Below, one piece after another: positions 55,238 through 64,000 of a stretch of 64,000 nucleotides of DNA; position 1 is the first letter of the stretch; every line of letters begins with the position of its first letter. A program made the translations under genes and the position numbers. Source of the stretch: an uncultured Lachnospiraceae bacterium (GTDB lineage Bacteria > Bacillota > Clostridia > Lachnospirales > Lachnospiraceae). The stretch covers positions 1-64,000 of the forward strand of contig CANPZE010000006.1 of NCBI GenBank assembly GCA_947589315.1, in the 5' to 3' direction. The notes under the pieces were generated by a model, which was given only the letters and a program-made list of their open reading frames with translations, was not told the origin of the DNA and ran no database searches.

Positions 55238-55907
55238 GAAGTAAGAAAAATACAACAGGGACCAGAAGGCTGGGAAGCATATTTAATGCCTTCAGGTCCT
55301 TAATTTTCAGGATAGATAATCCGGAGCTGGCGATCAGCATCCCTCCCACAATAGAGACCTCTGTCATTAGGCTCTGGGAGATTACATTTCCCAGAAGATA
55401 TGTGAGGAGATAGATCCCGCCCTGCCAGCAGAACAGCACCGGAGCCGCCAGGATCATGCCGATGCCGTAGGTGGAGGCCAGGACAGCGGAGGTGACCAGA
55501 TCCAGTGTGGCATTGGTAAAAAGATAGGTATTGTTTCCGTAGAGAGCGCTCTGGACAGGCCCCAGGATGGACAGTGTTCCGATGCAGTACAGCAGGATCC
55601 CGGTAGACAGTCCCTGGCTCAGGTGGGAACCCTTTTTCTGGAAGCGGGATACCAGGCTGTCAAACCTCTTCTGCAGATCCAGCATATTGCCCAGGAGGCT
55701 TCCGATAGCGATGCTGGCGATAAATAGGACCGGATACCTGCTGTCAGACATGTTGGTGACAGTGGCATGGATCCCCAGCATCAGGGCGGACAGGCCCATG
55801 GCGTGATACAGGGCGTCCTGGTATTCCTTTTTGATCCCCTTCTTTAACAGGCTTCCCACGGTACTCCCCGCAGCTATTGTACATGTATTCACAATCGTTC
55901 CTAACAT
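55224..55907 (-). CDS. DUF554 family membrane protein
   Basis: A protein of about 227 residues with six or seven hydrophobic segments. It matches DUF554 by LGTIVNTCTIAAGSTVGSLLKKG at the start, GLSTGILLYCIGTLSILGPVQ in the middle and VGGMLIASSGLSILKIK at the end. It may be a small-solute transporter; its function is not established. GGAGGCG supports the Met at 55907 rather than the frame start at 55967. Confidence 0.85.
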   Translation of the reverse strand: MLGTIVNTCTIAAGSTVGSLLKKGIKKEYQDALYHAMGLSALMLGIHATVTNMSDSRYPVLFIASIAIGSLLGNMLDLQKRFDSLVSRFQKKGSHLSQGLSTGILLYCIGTLSILGPVQSALYGNNTYLFTNATLDLVTSAVLASTYGIGMILAAPVLFCWQGGIYLLTYLLGNVISQSLMTEVSIVGGMLIASSGLSILKIKDLKALNMLPSLLVPVVFFLLLKCF

Positions 55908-56030
55908 AATAGTAACGCCTCCATCGTATATATAGAATGATTCACATAGCATATCACACTTCGCCAAAAAATGCTATCAGAAGTTGTTTCTTATTGATCA
56001 TTTTTGTCATTTTCCTAAGGGGAGCAGGTA

Positions 56031-56058
56031 TTGACAGTGAAAAAATAAGGTGTATAAT
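56031..56058 (+). promoter_or_regulatory. Strong promoter of nifS-nifU
   Basis: Perfect TTGACA (56031-56036) and TATAAT (56053-56058) hexamers are 16 bp apart. Confidence 0.88.
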
Positions 56059-56161
56059 CTATGCATATATAACAGATAGGAATAGCACAAAAAGGATATC
56101 GCCTGTAGGAGGCGTCCTGTATATCCCATTTTGGGGAGTGCAGTAGATAAAGGAGGAACAG

Positions 56162-57346
56162 ATGTCAGAACTGATTTATCTGGATAATGCGGCGACAACA
56201 GCGGTCCGGCAGGAAGCTTACCGGGCTATGGAGCCATATTTTATACAGAATTATGGCAATCCGGCCAGTATTTACCGTTTTGCCGGAGAGAGCCGGAAGG
56301 CGGTGGAAGAAGCCAGGGAAAGTATTGCGGAGGCCATCGGAGGAAAGGCGGAACAGATCTTCTTTACCGGCGGCGGAAGTGAATCTGATAACTGGGCTAT
56401 TAAGGGGATAGCGGAGGCCCTGCAGAAGAAAGGGAAGCATATTATTACTTCTGCTATTGAACATCATGCCGTTTTGCATACCTGCGAGTATCTCGAGAAG
56501 CAGGGCTATGAGGTGACTTATCTGGGCGTGGACGGGAATGGGCTGATCGACCTCCAGGAGTTGGAGAAGGCGATTCGCCCGGATACCATATTGATCACGA
56601 TCATGTTTGCCAATAATGAGATCGGGACCATCCAGCCGGTGGCTGAGATCGGAAGGATTGCAAGGGAACACGGGGTTTTGTTCCATACAGATGCCGTACA
56701 GGCCGTGGGACACGTTCCTGTAAATGTAGAAGAAATGAATATTGATATGCTCAGCGCCAGCGGACATAAATTTCACGGTCCTAAGGGCATTGGCTTCCTG
56801 TATATCGGACAGAAGATGAAGCCTGCGAACCTGATCCATGGCGGCGCCCAGGAGAGAGGAATGCGGGGCGGCACTCTGAACGTGCCTGGCATTGTGGGAA
56901 TGGCGGAGGCTTTGAAGCTGGCTGTGGAGGAGCTCCCCCAGAATCAGAAGAAGCTGGCGCAGATGCGGGATCATCTGATCCAGCGCGTTTTAGAGGAGGT
57001 GCCTTATTGCCGGCTGAATGGCCATCGGGAGCAGAGGCTGCCGGGAAATGCGCATTTTTGCTTTTCTTTTATTGAGGGAGAGTCCCTGCTGATTCTTTTG
57101 GATCAAAGAGGGATTTGCGCCTCCAGTGGTTCTGCCTGCACTTCGGGTTCCCTGGATCCTTCTCATGTGCTGCTGGCTATCGGCCTGCCCCATGAGATCG
57201 CCCATGGTTCTCTCAGGTTGACCTTGTCTGCGGAAAATACTATGAAAGATATGGATACAACGGTGGAGGCTATCAAAGGGATTGTGGAAAGATTACGCTC
57301 TATGTCCCCTCTGTATGATGATTTTGTACGGAAACAAAAGGCGTAG
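56162..57346 (+). CDS. nifS: Cysteine desulfurase (NifS/IscS type)
   Basis: A 394-residue PLP enzyme that takes sulfur from cysteine for Fe-S cluster assembly. It begins LIYLDNAATTAV. The PLP Lys is in SASGHKFHGPKG near residue 203, and the persulfide Cys in SSGSACTSGSLDPSHVL near residue 323. AAAGGAGG precedes ATG 56162. nifU follows 23 bp later, so the two form a minimal ISC-type unit, which suits a cell rich in Fe-S hydrogenases. Confidence 0.96.
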   Translation: MSELIYLDNAATTAVRQEAYRAMEPYFIQNYGNPASIYRFAGESRKAVEEARESIAEAIGGKAEQIFFTGGGSESDNWAIKGIAEALQKKGKHIITSAIEHHAVLHTCEYLEKQGYEVTYLGVDGNGLIDLQELEKAIRPDTILITIMFANNEIGTIQPVAEIGRIAREHGVLFHTDAVQAVGHVPVNVEEMNIDMLSASGHKFHGPKGIGFLYIGQKMKPANLIHGGAQERGMRGGTLNVPGIVGMAEALKLAVEELPQNQKKLAQMRDHLIQRVLEEVPYCRLNGHREQRLPGNAHFCFSFIEGESLLILLDQRGICASSGSACTSGSLDPSHVLLAIGLPHEIAHGSLRLTLSAENTMKDMDTTVEAIKGIVERLRSMSPLYDDFVRKQKA

Positions 57347-57369
57347 CAGCAGAAAAGGAAGGTGATTCT

Positions 57370-57801
57370 ATGATGTATAGTGAAAAGGTAATGGATCATT
57401 TTAATAACCCCAGAAATGTGGGAGAGATAGAGGACGCCAGCGGAGTAGGGACAGTAGGCAATGCCAAATGCGGCGACATTATGCGTATGTATCTGGACAT
57501 CGATCCGGAGACAAAGGTGATCAGGGAGTGCAAATTCAAGACTTTTGGATGTGGAGCCGCAGTGGCTACCAGCAGCATGGCTACCGAGCTGGTGAAGGGA
57601 AAGACGATCTATGAGGCCCTGCAGGTAACGAATAAGGCCGTTATGGAAGCGTTGGATGGGCTTCCGCCGGTGAAGGTACATTGTTCCCTGCTGGCAGAGG
57701 AAGCGATCCACGCCGCCCTTTGGGATTACGCCAAGAAAGAGGGATTGGAGATTCCGGGGCTGGAGGAACCCAAAGCGGATATTTCTGAGGAGCCAGTGTA
57801 A
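57370..57801 (+). CDS. nifU: Fe-S cluster assembly scaffold NifU/IscU
   Basis: A 143-residue scaffold on which NifS-derived sulfur and iron are built into clusters. The three ligand cysteines lie in GNAKCGDIM, FGCGAAVA and VKVHCSLLAEEA. Only the N-terminal IscU-like domain is present. It is the second gene of the nifS-nifU operon. Confidence 0.95.
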   Translation: MMYSEKVMDHFNNPRNVGEIEDASGVGTVGNAKCGDIMRMYLDIDPETKVIRECKFKTFGCGAAVATSSMATELVKGKTIYEALQVTNKAVMEALDGLPPVKVHCSLLAEEAIHAALWDYAKKEGLEIPGLEEPKADISEEPV

Positions 57802-57837
57802 ACAATCAGATATTTTGCGAATATCGCCGTGAAACGA

Positions 57838-57915
57838 TTGATTTCATGATGTGCATTTAGTATAATGATATCGTGCAGTTTCTTGTTCTGATGAAGGATA
57901 TAGTAATTGCACGAT
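57838..57915 (+). promoter_or_regulatory. Promoter and leader stem-loop of the ABC transporter pair
   Basis: TTGATT (57838-57843) and TATAAT (57861-57866) are 17 bp apart. The transcript would start close to ATCGTGCA (57870-57877), which is perfectly complementary to TGCACGAT (57908-57915). A T-rich run, ATTTTTATTT, follows. This may be an attenuator; the 30-nt loop makes it uncertain. Confidence 0.5.
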
Positions 57916-57961
57916 TATTTTTATTTATACCGGCGATTTTTGTCGGGGGAATGGAGGAAAA

Positions 57962-58909
57962 ATGTTGAGTATAGTTCCAGTATGGGGAGTATTGGACCCG
58001 GCGGCATTGATGCGCGCCCTGCCAGGCAATACGGCGCAGGGGCTCGTGTGGGCGGTCATGGCCATCGGTGTTTTTATCACGTTTAAGATTTTGAATTTTG
58101 CGGATCTGACAGTAGATGGAAGCTTTGCTACCGGAGGGGCAACGGCGGTAATGCTGATATTGTCCGGGCATTCTCCGGGAGTAGCTGTAGCTGCCGCCTG
58201 TCTGGCAGGGATGGCCGCAGGCCTGGCAACCGGCCTGCTACATACGGTACTGGGAATCCCGGATATCCTGTCAGGGATCCTGTCCCAGATCGCATTGTAT
58301 TCTGTCAATATGCATATTATGGAGGGACGGTCTAATCAGGCAGTCAGTGTGGATCAGTATAAGCTGGTAATCTCTCTCCGGCATATCAATATGTCGATTG
58401 TTACCATGGCGGTTTTTATTGCTGTGATCATTGCCATCTTATACTGGTATTTTGGAACAGAGCAGGGCTTTACCATACGGGCTACCGGCTGCAATCCGGA
58501 TATGGCCAGGGCGCAGGGGATTAATACCAATATTGCCAAGGTATTGGCGCTGATCCTGTCCAATGGGCTGGTAGGGATGGCCGGCGGGCTTTGCGCCCAG
58601 TATCAGGGCAATTCTGATGTCAACATGGGACGGGGAGCGATCGTCATTGGCCTGGCTGCCGTGATCATTGGTGAAGTGCTGGGAGAGGCGCTTTTTGGCA
58701 AGAAATTGAATTTTGTAGGCAGATTGCTTTTTGTAGCGGCAGGCAGCATTATCTATTATTGGGTGATCGGCCTGATCCTGTGGCTGGGACTTCCTTCTAC
58801 GGATCTGAAGCTGTTCTCAGCTATCGTTGTAGCCATCTTCCTGGCTGTGCCGTATCTGCAGGGGAAGATACGAAATTCCTACAGAAGGGCATCGAAAGGG
58901 GGAAAATGA
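57962..58909 (+). CDS. ABC transporter permease (LivH/TrpX-associated type)
   Basis: A 315-residue membrane protein with about nine helices, in the branched-chain amino-acid/BMP permease superfamily. Typical segments are FKILNFADLTVDGSFATGGA near residue 42 and RATGCNPDMARAQGINTN near residue 175. In Firmicutes such permeases pair with a TrpX-type binding lipoprotein and import tryptophan or tyrosine, but no binding protein gene is next to it here. GGAGG precedes ATG 57962. The ATPase gene follows after 1 bp. Confidence 0.88.
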   Translation: MLSIVPVWGVLDPAALMRALPGNTAQGLVWAVMAIGVFITFKILNFADLTVDGSFATGGATAVMLILSGHSPGVAVAAACLAGMAAGLATGLLHTVLGIPDILSGILSQIALYSVNMHIMEGRSNQAVSVDQYKLVISLRHINMSIVTMAVFIAVIIAILYWYFGTEQGFTIRATGCNPDMARAQGINTNIAKVLALILSNGLVGMAGGLCAQYQGNSDVNMGRGAIVIGLAAVIIGEVLGEALFGKKLNFVGRLLFVAAGSIIYYWVIGLILWLGLPSTDLKLFSAIVVAIFLAVPYLQGKIRNSYRRASKGGK

Positions 58910-58910
58910 A

Positions 58911-59705
58911 ATGCTGGTGATCGATAATGTCTATAAGACCTTTAATATTGGGACGATCAATGAGAAACATGCATTGAACGGCGTGAATCTCACATTGGAG
59001 GAAGGAGACTTTGTCACTGTGATCGGCGGAAATGGAGCCGGCAAGTCAACTGTGCTGAATGCGATAGCAGGGGTATGGCCGATTGACAGTGGGAGAGTGC
59101 TGATCGATGGGGACGATGTGACAGGGCTCCCTGAATACAAAAGGGCTTCCTTCCTGGGGCGAGTCTTCCAGGATCCTATGACGGGGACAGCGGCTACCAT
59201 GGAGATCCAGGAAAATCTGGCCCTGGCGGCGAGACGGGGCCGTTCCAGAGGCCTGCGATGGGGGATTACCCGGAAAGAACGGATTCAGTACCGCGAGATG
59301 CTCAAGGAGCTGAACCTGGGCCTGGAAGAGCGGATGAGTACTAAAGTAGGATTGCTTTCCGGAGGACAAAGACAGGCTCTGACACTGTTGATGGCTACTC
59401 TGAAAAAACCGAGGCTGCTGCTATTGGATGAGCATACGGCTGCGCTGGATCCGAAGACAGCCTCTAAGGTATTGGAGGTATCCGACCAGATCATTGAAGA
59501 ACATAATCTGACTGCATTAATGGTTACTCACAATATGAAGGATGCCATTGAACACGGCAACCGATTGGTCATGATGAACGATGGAAAGGTGATTCTGGAT
59601 ATCCGGGGTGAGGAAAAGAAAAAACTCACGGTGGAGGACCTGCTTTTGAAATTTGAAGAGGTCAGTGGGGAAGAATTTGTCAGTGACAAAGCGCTTTTAG
59701 GATAA
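58911..59705 (+). CDS. ABC transporter ATP-binding protein
   Basis: A 264-residue ATPase partner of the preceding permease. Walker A GGNGAGKST is near residue 39, signature LSGGQRQ near residue 145, and Walker B LLLLDEHTAALDP near residue 165; the H-loop is in MVTHNM. GGGGGAAAATGAA precedes ATG 58911. Together they form a two-component importer core whose substrate-binding subunit is not in the window. A strong terminator closes the unit. Confidence 0.94.
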   Translation: MLVIDNVYKTFNIGTINEKHALNGVNLTLEEGDFVTVIGGNGAGKSTVLNAIAGVWPIDSGRVLIDGDDVTGLPEYKRASFLGRVFQDPMTGTAATMEIQENLALAARRGRSRGLRWGITRKERIQYREMLKELNLGLEERMSTKVGLLSGGQRQALTLLMATLKKPRLLLLDEHTAALDPKTASKVLEVSDQIIEEHNLTALMVTHNMKDAIEHGNRLVMMNDGKVILDIRGEEKKKLTVEDLLLKFEEVSGEEFVSDKALLG

Positions 59706-59708
59706 AGG

Positions 59709-59741
59709 AAAACGGTCAGGCCCGGAGGCCTGACCGTTTTT
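59709..59741. terminator. Bidirectional terminator
   Basis: AAAACGGTCAGGCC and GGCCTGACCGTTTT form a perfect stem with a CGGA loop. It separates the ABC unit from the convergent GGDEF gene ending at 59752. Confidence 0.95.
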
Positions 59742-59751
59742 GGATCGCAAT

Positions 59752-61668
59752 TCATCGTCCGCGGCTGAGGTGGTGCTTAGCCTTTTCAGAATACATGAGT
59801 TCATCGGCATGGCTGATAAATTCATCTAAAGTAACGCTGTCATTGGGGACAGCCTGCAACAGGCCGATACTGGCGCTGACTTCATAAGGTTTGCCGGAGG
59901 TCTCGTTAAAATGCTGGAGATAATCCCGGATTTTCTGCAGGAAATCTTCTCCCTCTTTTTCTGTTGCCAGCTGACCGGCTACTACGAATTCATCGCCGCC
60001 AAACCGGGCGCAGACCACGGATTCCGGAGCGTTAGCCGCCAGCGCCTTCGCAGCGGTAGATATGGCAATGTCTCCATCCGCATGTCCATAGGTATCATTG
60101 ATCACCTTCAATCCGTTCAGGTCCACAGAGGCGATCATAAACAATAGCTGCTTCTGCACGCATTTATTATATTGCGGCTGTATCTTTTGATAGAAGCCCC
60201 GGCGGTTATACAGGCCGGTCAGAGGGTCGTGGACATATTTATTTTCCAGCGTCTGTATGATCATCTGCTGGCGGAGGCGGGATTTGGTAACCTCCAGTGC
60301 ATTGCTGATGTTCATAAAGAATTGATAATAATGGCTGATATTTAACATTTCATCCTTAAAGGAAATGGCAACATAGCCAATATTCTGGTCATGGACATGG
60401 AGCGGGAAGAATATGATACTGTCTGTATGGCCAAACGCATCTTCCAGGGAGGGAAGTAACTGTTCTGTGGCAAAATCTGTCATTCCCTGCCACTCTCCAT
60501 GTTTGCGGCACAGCATCAGGTCAACCTTATTGGAATACCCTCTCCGCATGATCCGGTTTTCCTCTATAATATCGGACAATTCCTCCTGAGTGAGGAAATT
60601 ATCTACGATACAAAGCCAGAAATAGTCGTTGGAAAATTCCTCTTCCACGTAAGTGCGGATAGCGTCAAATACTTCCTGAAAAGAATTTTTATCCATCAGA
60701 TCTGCAGTCATACGGATCTGCGCATTGGAAAATACCTTATTGCTGTCAATCTCATTATATAAAATCCGGTGCAGTTCATTGTGATAGTATTTAGACTGGA
60801 CCACACAGCCACAGGAGCCGCCAAACAAAAGCTTGGGCGTTATAACGTAATCCGTCTTTGGCGTTTTTCCGTTAAACAATTCTGAAAAAATCTGATAACA
60901 GGCAAGGACGGCCTTATCAAAATCATGTTGGGCTGTGGTGATGGAAGGGCTATGTTCCAAAGCTTCACGGATGCCATCGAATCCCGTCACGATCACGTCC
61001 TCCGGGACACGGTAGCCGGCCTGGAGCAGACGGCTGATCACAGTAACCGCCATAGAATCATTGGCGCAGACGATAGCCTCCGGAAAAGGAAGCTCGCTGG
61101 CAAAAAAGTCATCCATCACTTTATTCGTGGGCCCGTCCCAGAATTCACCGTATCCGATTCTTTCGTCTTCTATCGTCAGGCCATGATCGGCCAGTACCTT
61201 GCGGAAGGCATTCAGGCGATGTTCTGAGTAGAGGTTGTCCCGGAAGCCGGAGACAAAATTAAAGCGGCTGACATGATGCTTGGTAATGAGGTGTTCTGCA
61301 ATCTGGCCAATGGCATCATTGTCAAACCGAATGTTATAGCAGGAATCCAACGGGAGGTCGATAGATACAACGGGAACTTTATGTTTAGCAGCGGAGTCTA
61401 GGATTTCCTGTAATATTGATTGTGATTTAATAGATTGGCTGAGCAGAACTAGTCCATCAATTAAGTTATAGTTGATCAGTTGGTAGATATTGCTTTCCCC
61501 TATGTCATGCTTTTCCATATAGAAAAGAGCGCTGAAAGAGTTGAAGTAAAGCACTTTCAGATTGTGTGCCTGGGCGTGCCTGTTAAACGCTTCAAGAAAG
61601 GGGATATTATAGCCTTCATTGATGTCTGCCAGGCAGACGGCAATGACTTTATAATCCTGATGACCCAT
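59752..61668 (-). CDS. LacI-type sensor domain fused to GGDEF diguanylate cyclase
   Basis: A 638-residue soluble protein. Residues about 5-285 match the periplasmic-binding-protein-like sensor of LacI/GalR regulators (DGLVLLSQSI, then FPEAIVCANDSMAVTVISRLLQAGYRVPEDVIVTGFDG-type segments), without any HTH. The middle, about 300-465, looks GAF-like. The C-terminal GGDEF domain has an intact signature (ARFGGDEFVVAG) and begins DPLTGLYNRRGFY. It should make c-di-GMP in response to a cytoplasmic sugar-like ligand (inference). No membrane helix is seen. GGAGGCG precedes the start. Confidence 0.9.
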   Translation of the reverse strand: MGHQDYKVIAVCLADINEGYNIPFLEAFNRHAQAHNLKVLYFNSFSALFYMEKHDIGESNIYQLINYNLIDGLVLLSQSIKSQSILQEILDSAAKHKVPVVSIDLPLDSCYNIRFDNDAIGQIAEHLITKHHVSRFNFVSGFRDNLYSEHRLNAFRKVLADHGLTIEDERIGYGEFWDGPTNKVMDDFFASELPFPEAIVCANDSMAVTVISRLLQAGYRVPEDVIVTGFDGIREALEHSPSITTAQHDFDKAVLACYQIFSELFNGKTPKTDYVITPKLLFGGSCGCVVQSKYYHNELHRILYNEIDSNKVFSNAQIRMTADLMDKNSFQEVFDAIRTYVEEEFSNDYFWLCIVDNFLTQEELSDIIEENRIMRRGYSNKVDLMLCRKHGEWQGMTDFATEQLLPSLEDAFGHTDSIIFFPLHVHDQNIGYVAISFKDEMLNISHYYQFFMNISNALEVTKSRLRQQMIIQTLENKYVHDPLTGLYNRRGFYQKIQPQYNKCVQKQLLFMIASVDLNGLKVINDTYGHADGDIAISTAAKALAANAPESVVCARFGGDEFVVAGQLATEKEGEDFLQKIRDYLQHFNETSGKPYEVSASIGLLQAVPNDSVTLDEFISHADELMYSEKAKHHLSRGR

Positions 61669-61709
61669 ATACGCCTCCGTAAATTCACTGTTTCATGTAT
61701 ACCTATTAC

Positions 61710-61738
61710 AGTATAGTAGATAATAGACATTACTTCAA
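61710..61738 (-). promoter_or_regulatory. Promoter of the LacI-GGDEF gene
   Basis: On the minus strand TTGAAG (61738-61733) and TATACT (61715-61710) are 17 bp apart, 42 bp before the start codon. Confidence 0.7.
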
Positions 61739-61788
61739 GAAAAATGTTGACAAAATGTAAAAAAAATAAGTAAATGGCCGGGGATAAT

Positions 61789-61830
61789 CGAACATATGTA
61801 CTTGAAAAAAGAAGGCATTCGTGGTATTAT
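61789..61830 (+). promoter_or_regulatory. uvrA promoter with LexA-type SOS box
   Basis: CGAACATATGTACT at 61789-61802 matches the Gram-positive LexA box CGAACATATGTTCG at 12 of 14 positions. It touches the -35 TTGAAA (61802-61807), which pairs with TATTAT (61825-61830) over 17 bp. LexA bound here should block the promoter. Confidence 0.8.
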
Positions 61831-61894
61831 TATCATATGTTTTTTGTTGATGATATAAAATCCAGAAAAACAGGGGAAAGGATATGGTAGTAAA

Positions 61895-64000
61895 ATGGCA
61901 AAGCACAGTGAGTTAAAAAAATATATACGGATCCGCCATGCATCAGAACATAATCTCAAGGGGGTGGATATTGATATTCCCCGGGATGAGTTTGTTGTAT
62001 TTACCGGCCTCAGCGGCTCCGGTAAGTCTTCTCTGGCTTTTGACACGATCTATGCCGAAGGGCAGAGGCGTTATATGGAATCTCTGTCTTCCTATGCGAG
62101 ACAGTTCCTGGGCCAGATGGAGAAGCCCGATGTAGAGTCCATTGAGGGCCTGCCTCCGGCTATATCCATTGACCAGAAGTCTACCAACCGCAATCCCCGT
62201 TCTACTGTGGGGACGGTGACAGAGATTTATGATTATTACCGCCTGCTGTATGCCCGGGTAGGGATCCCCCATTGCCCTAAATGTGGCAAGGAGATTAAGC
62301 GGCAGACGGTAGACCAGATAACAGATGAGATCATGAAGCTGCCGGAGGGGACCCGCCTGCAGCTCTTGGCTCCCATTGTCAGGGGAAGGAAGGGGGAGCA
62401 TGCCAAAGTCTTTGAATCTGCCCGCAAGAGCGGCTATGTGCGGGTAGTGGCAGACGGCCATCTTTATGATCTGTCGGAGGAGATCAAGCTGGAGAAAAAT
62501 AAAAAGCACAATATTGAGATCATGGTGGACCGGTTGGTGATCCGGGAAGGAATCAGGAAGCGTCTGGTAGATTCTATTGAAAGTGTGATGAAGCTTTCCG
62601 ATGGCCTGTTAGTAGTGGATATCCCCGGAGGAGAGCGGATCAATTACAGCCAGAACTTTTTATGCCCGGATTGCGGCGTCAGTATCGAGGAGATCGAACC
62701 CAGGATATTTTCCTTTAACAATCCTTTTGGGGCCTGCCCTGTATGCCATGGTATCGGTTTTGAGATGAAGTTTGTGGAAGAACTGCTGGTTCCGGACGAC
62801 AGCATCAGCCTGGTGGATGGGGCGTTGGCTGTAATGGGGTGGCAGTCTGTACCGGATCCCGGGAGTTATAGCAGATGTATTTTGGAGGCGCTGGCCAAGG
62901 CTTATGATTTTGACCTGAACACGCCCTACAGAGACCTGCCGGAGAAGATCCGCCACATTATCATGCACGGCACGGATGGGAGGATTGTGAAAGTTTCTTA
63001 CAAGGGGCAGCATGGATCGGGGATTTACGATGTAGCGTTTGAGGGAGTGATCCGCAACGTGCAGAGACGTTACCGGGAGTCGGGATCAGATACTGTGAAG
63101 AGGGAGTATGAGACTTTTATGAGGATCACGCCCTGCCAGGCCTGTAAAGGGAAACGTCTTAAGCCGGAGGCGCTGGCTGTGACGGTGGGGGACCAGAGCA
63201 TTGACCAGCTGACGGAGATGTCCATCCAGGACCTAAAGGATTTTATGGATGGGCTGAATCAGACGCTGACGCCCAGACAGCTGGAGATTGGCAAGCTGAT
63301 ATTAAAGGAGATCAACGCCCGCCTTCAGTTTCTGTTGGATGTGGGCCTGGATTATCTGTCCCTGGCCCGGGGAGCGGGGACATTATCCGGCGGGGAAGCC
63401 CAGCGGATCCGTCTTGCCACCCAGATAGGCTCCGGGCTGGTAGGCGTAGCCTATATTTTAGATGAGCCCAGCATCGGGCTGCATCAAAGGGACAATGATA
63501 AGCTGATCCAGACACTGGTCAAGCTGAAGGACCTGGGCAATACTCTGATCGTGGTAGAGCATGATGAGGATACCATGTATGCTGCAGACCATATTGTAGA
63601 TATCGGCCCGGGGGCCGGTTCCCATGGAGGCGAGGTGATCGCCCAGGGAACCGTAAAGGATATCATGAAGAGCAAAGATTCCATTACGGGGGCTTATCTC
63701 AGCGGGAAGCTGCGGATCCCCGTGCCGGAGAGGCGAAGGAAGCCTGCCGGCTGGCTGACTGTCCGGGGAGCCAGAGAAAATAATCTGAAAAACATCACGG
63801 TTAAATTTCCGCTGGGTGTTTTCACCTGTGTTACCGGAGTATCCGGTTCTGGGAAAAGTTCCCTGGTTAATGAGATTTTATACAAAGCTCTGGCGAGAAA
63901 CCTGAACCGGGCAAGGTGCATTCCCGGTAATTACAGATCCATTGAGGGCATGGAGCAGCTGGATAAGGTGATCGCTATTGACCAGTCCCCGATAGGACGG
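61895..64000 (+). CDS. uvrA: Excinuclease ABC subunit A (3' truncated by window edge)
   Basis: The first 702 codons of the roughly 940-residue UvrA run off the right edge with no stop. UvrA is the damage-sensing ATPase of nucleotide excision repair. Walker A GLSGSGKSS is near residue 38, zinc-finger pairs are CPKCG near residue 128 and CPDCG/CPVCHG near residues 255-285. The first ABC signature LSGGEAQRI is near residue 497 with ILDEPSIGLHQRDN after it. The second Walker A, VSGSGKSS, is near residue 650. The ATG at 61895 follows AAAGGA at 61877-61882, slightly distant. SOS control is suggested by the LexA box upstream. Confidence 0.96.
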   Translation, partial: MAKHSELKKYIRIRHASEHNLKGVDIDIPRDEFVVFTGLSGSGKSSLAFDTIYAEGQRRYMESLSSYARQFLGQMEKPDVESIEGLPPAISIDQKSTNRNPRSTVGTVTEIYDYYRLLYARVGIPHCPKCGKEIKRQTVDQITDEIMKLPEGTRLQLLAPIVRGRKGEHAKVFESARKSGYVRVVADGHLYDLSEEIKLEKNKKHNIEIMVDRLVIREGIRKRLVDSIESVMKLSDGLLVVDIPGGERINYSQNFLCPDCGVSIEEIEPRIFSFNNPFGACPVCHGIGFEMKFVEELLVPDDSISLVDGALAVMGWQSVPDPGSYSRCILEALAKAYDFDLNTPYRDLPEKIRHIIMHGTDGRIVKVSYKGQHGSGIYDVAFEGVIRNVQRRYRESGSDTVKREYETFMRITPCQACKGKRLKPEALAVTVGDQSIDQLTEMSIQDLKDFMDGLNQTLTPRQLEIGKLILKEINARLQFLLDVGLDYLSLARGAGTLSGGEAQRIRLATQIGSGLVGVAYILDEPSIGLHQRDNDKLIQTLVKLKDLGNTLIVVEHDEDTMYAADHIVDIGPGAGSHGGEVIAQGTVKDIMKSKDSITGAYLSGKLRIPVPERRRKPAGWLTVRGARENNLKNITVKFPLGVFTCVTGVSGSGKSSLVNEILYKALARNLNRARCIPGNYRSIEGMEQLDKVIAIDQSPIGR

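Overview
This 64 kb window is a chromosomal stretch of an anaerobic, spore-forming, low-to-mid GC Gram-positive bacterium of the class Clostridia, most likely family Lachnospiraceae. This is inferred from gene content: two monomeric [FeFe]-hydrogenase-type proteins, a sporulation cluster ordered much as in Bacillus subtilis (spoVT, hup, rqcP, yabP, yabQ, divIC, spoIIE, tilS, hpt, ftsH), veg, NusG-domain-II and DUF402 proteins, AGGAGG-type ribosome binding sites, and tRNAs without encoded CCA. No IS element, prophage, CRISPR array or rRNA was seen. Almost everything is housekeeping or signalling, mostly on the + strand.

Layout. 0.1-10 kb: LMW tyrosine phosphatase, a low-complexity coiled-coil protein, a hydrogenase-like protein with an unusual TSCCCP motif, galK-galE, a PAS-PAS-GGDEF-EAL protein with degenerate catalytic motifs, serS and a DUF402 protein. 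10-20 kb: a cytoplasmic TIM-barrel glycosidase-like protein, a FliD-like protein with no flagellar neighbours, the rpmG-secE-nusG-rplK-rplA operon (not followed by rplJL), a second short FliD-like protein, a DUF2156 protein, a MESH1-like alarmone hydrolase and an anchored GHL10 protein. 19.6-31 kb: a second hydrogenase and the sporulation/division cluster, including a small uncatalogued ORF fused in phase to divIC and a spoIIE promoter with a 21-bp spacer and Spo0A-like boxes. 31-39 kb: SEC-C protein, veg, exonuclease, EamA transporter, secreted C1 peptidase, DUF368/PopT, AI-2E-family transporter, VanZ-like protein. 39.5-47 kb: tRNA-Val, tRNA-Met, ispF with a Cys-rich tail, a methyltransferase, gdpP-rplI-dnaB, pgi and an ECF sigma factor. 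47-64 kb: clpB under a CIRCE operator, metK under a SAM-I riboswitch, cca, a GH13 enzyme, DUF554, nifS-nifU, an ABC permease-ATPase pair, a LacI-type-sensor diguanylate cyclase, and uvrA (cut by the right edge) behind a LexA-type box.

How the genes work together. Nucleotide second messengers recur: c-di-GMP (an intact GGDEF protein and a probably inactive GGDEF-EAL protein), c-di-AMP (GdpP) and (p)ppGpp (the MESH1-like hydrolase). Regulatory DNA can be read for several units: HrcA/CIRCE at clpB, S-box at metK, LexA at uvrA, Spo0A at spoIIE, and a possible sigma-G promoter at spoVT. All functions are read from motifs and synteny by eye; no database search was run.
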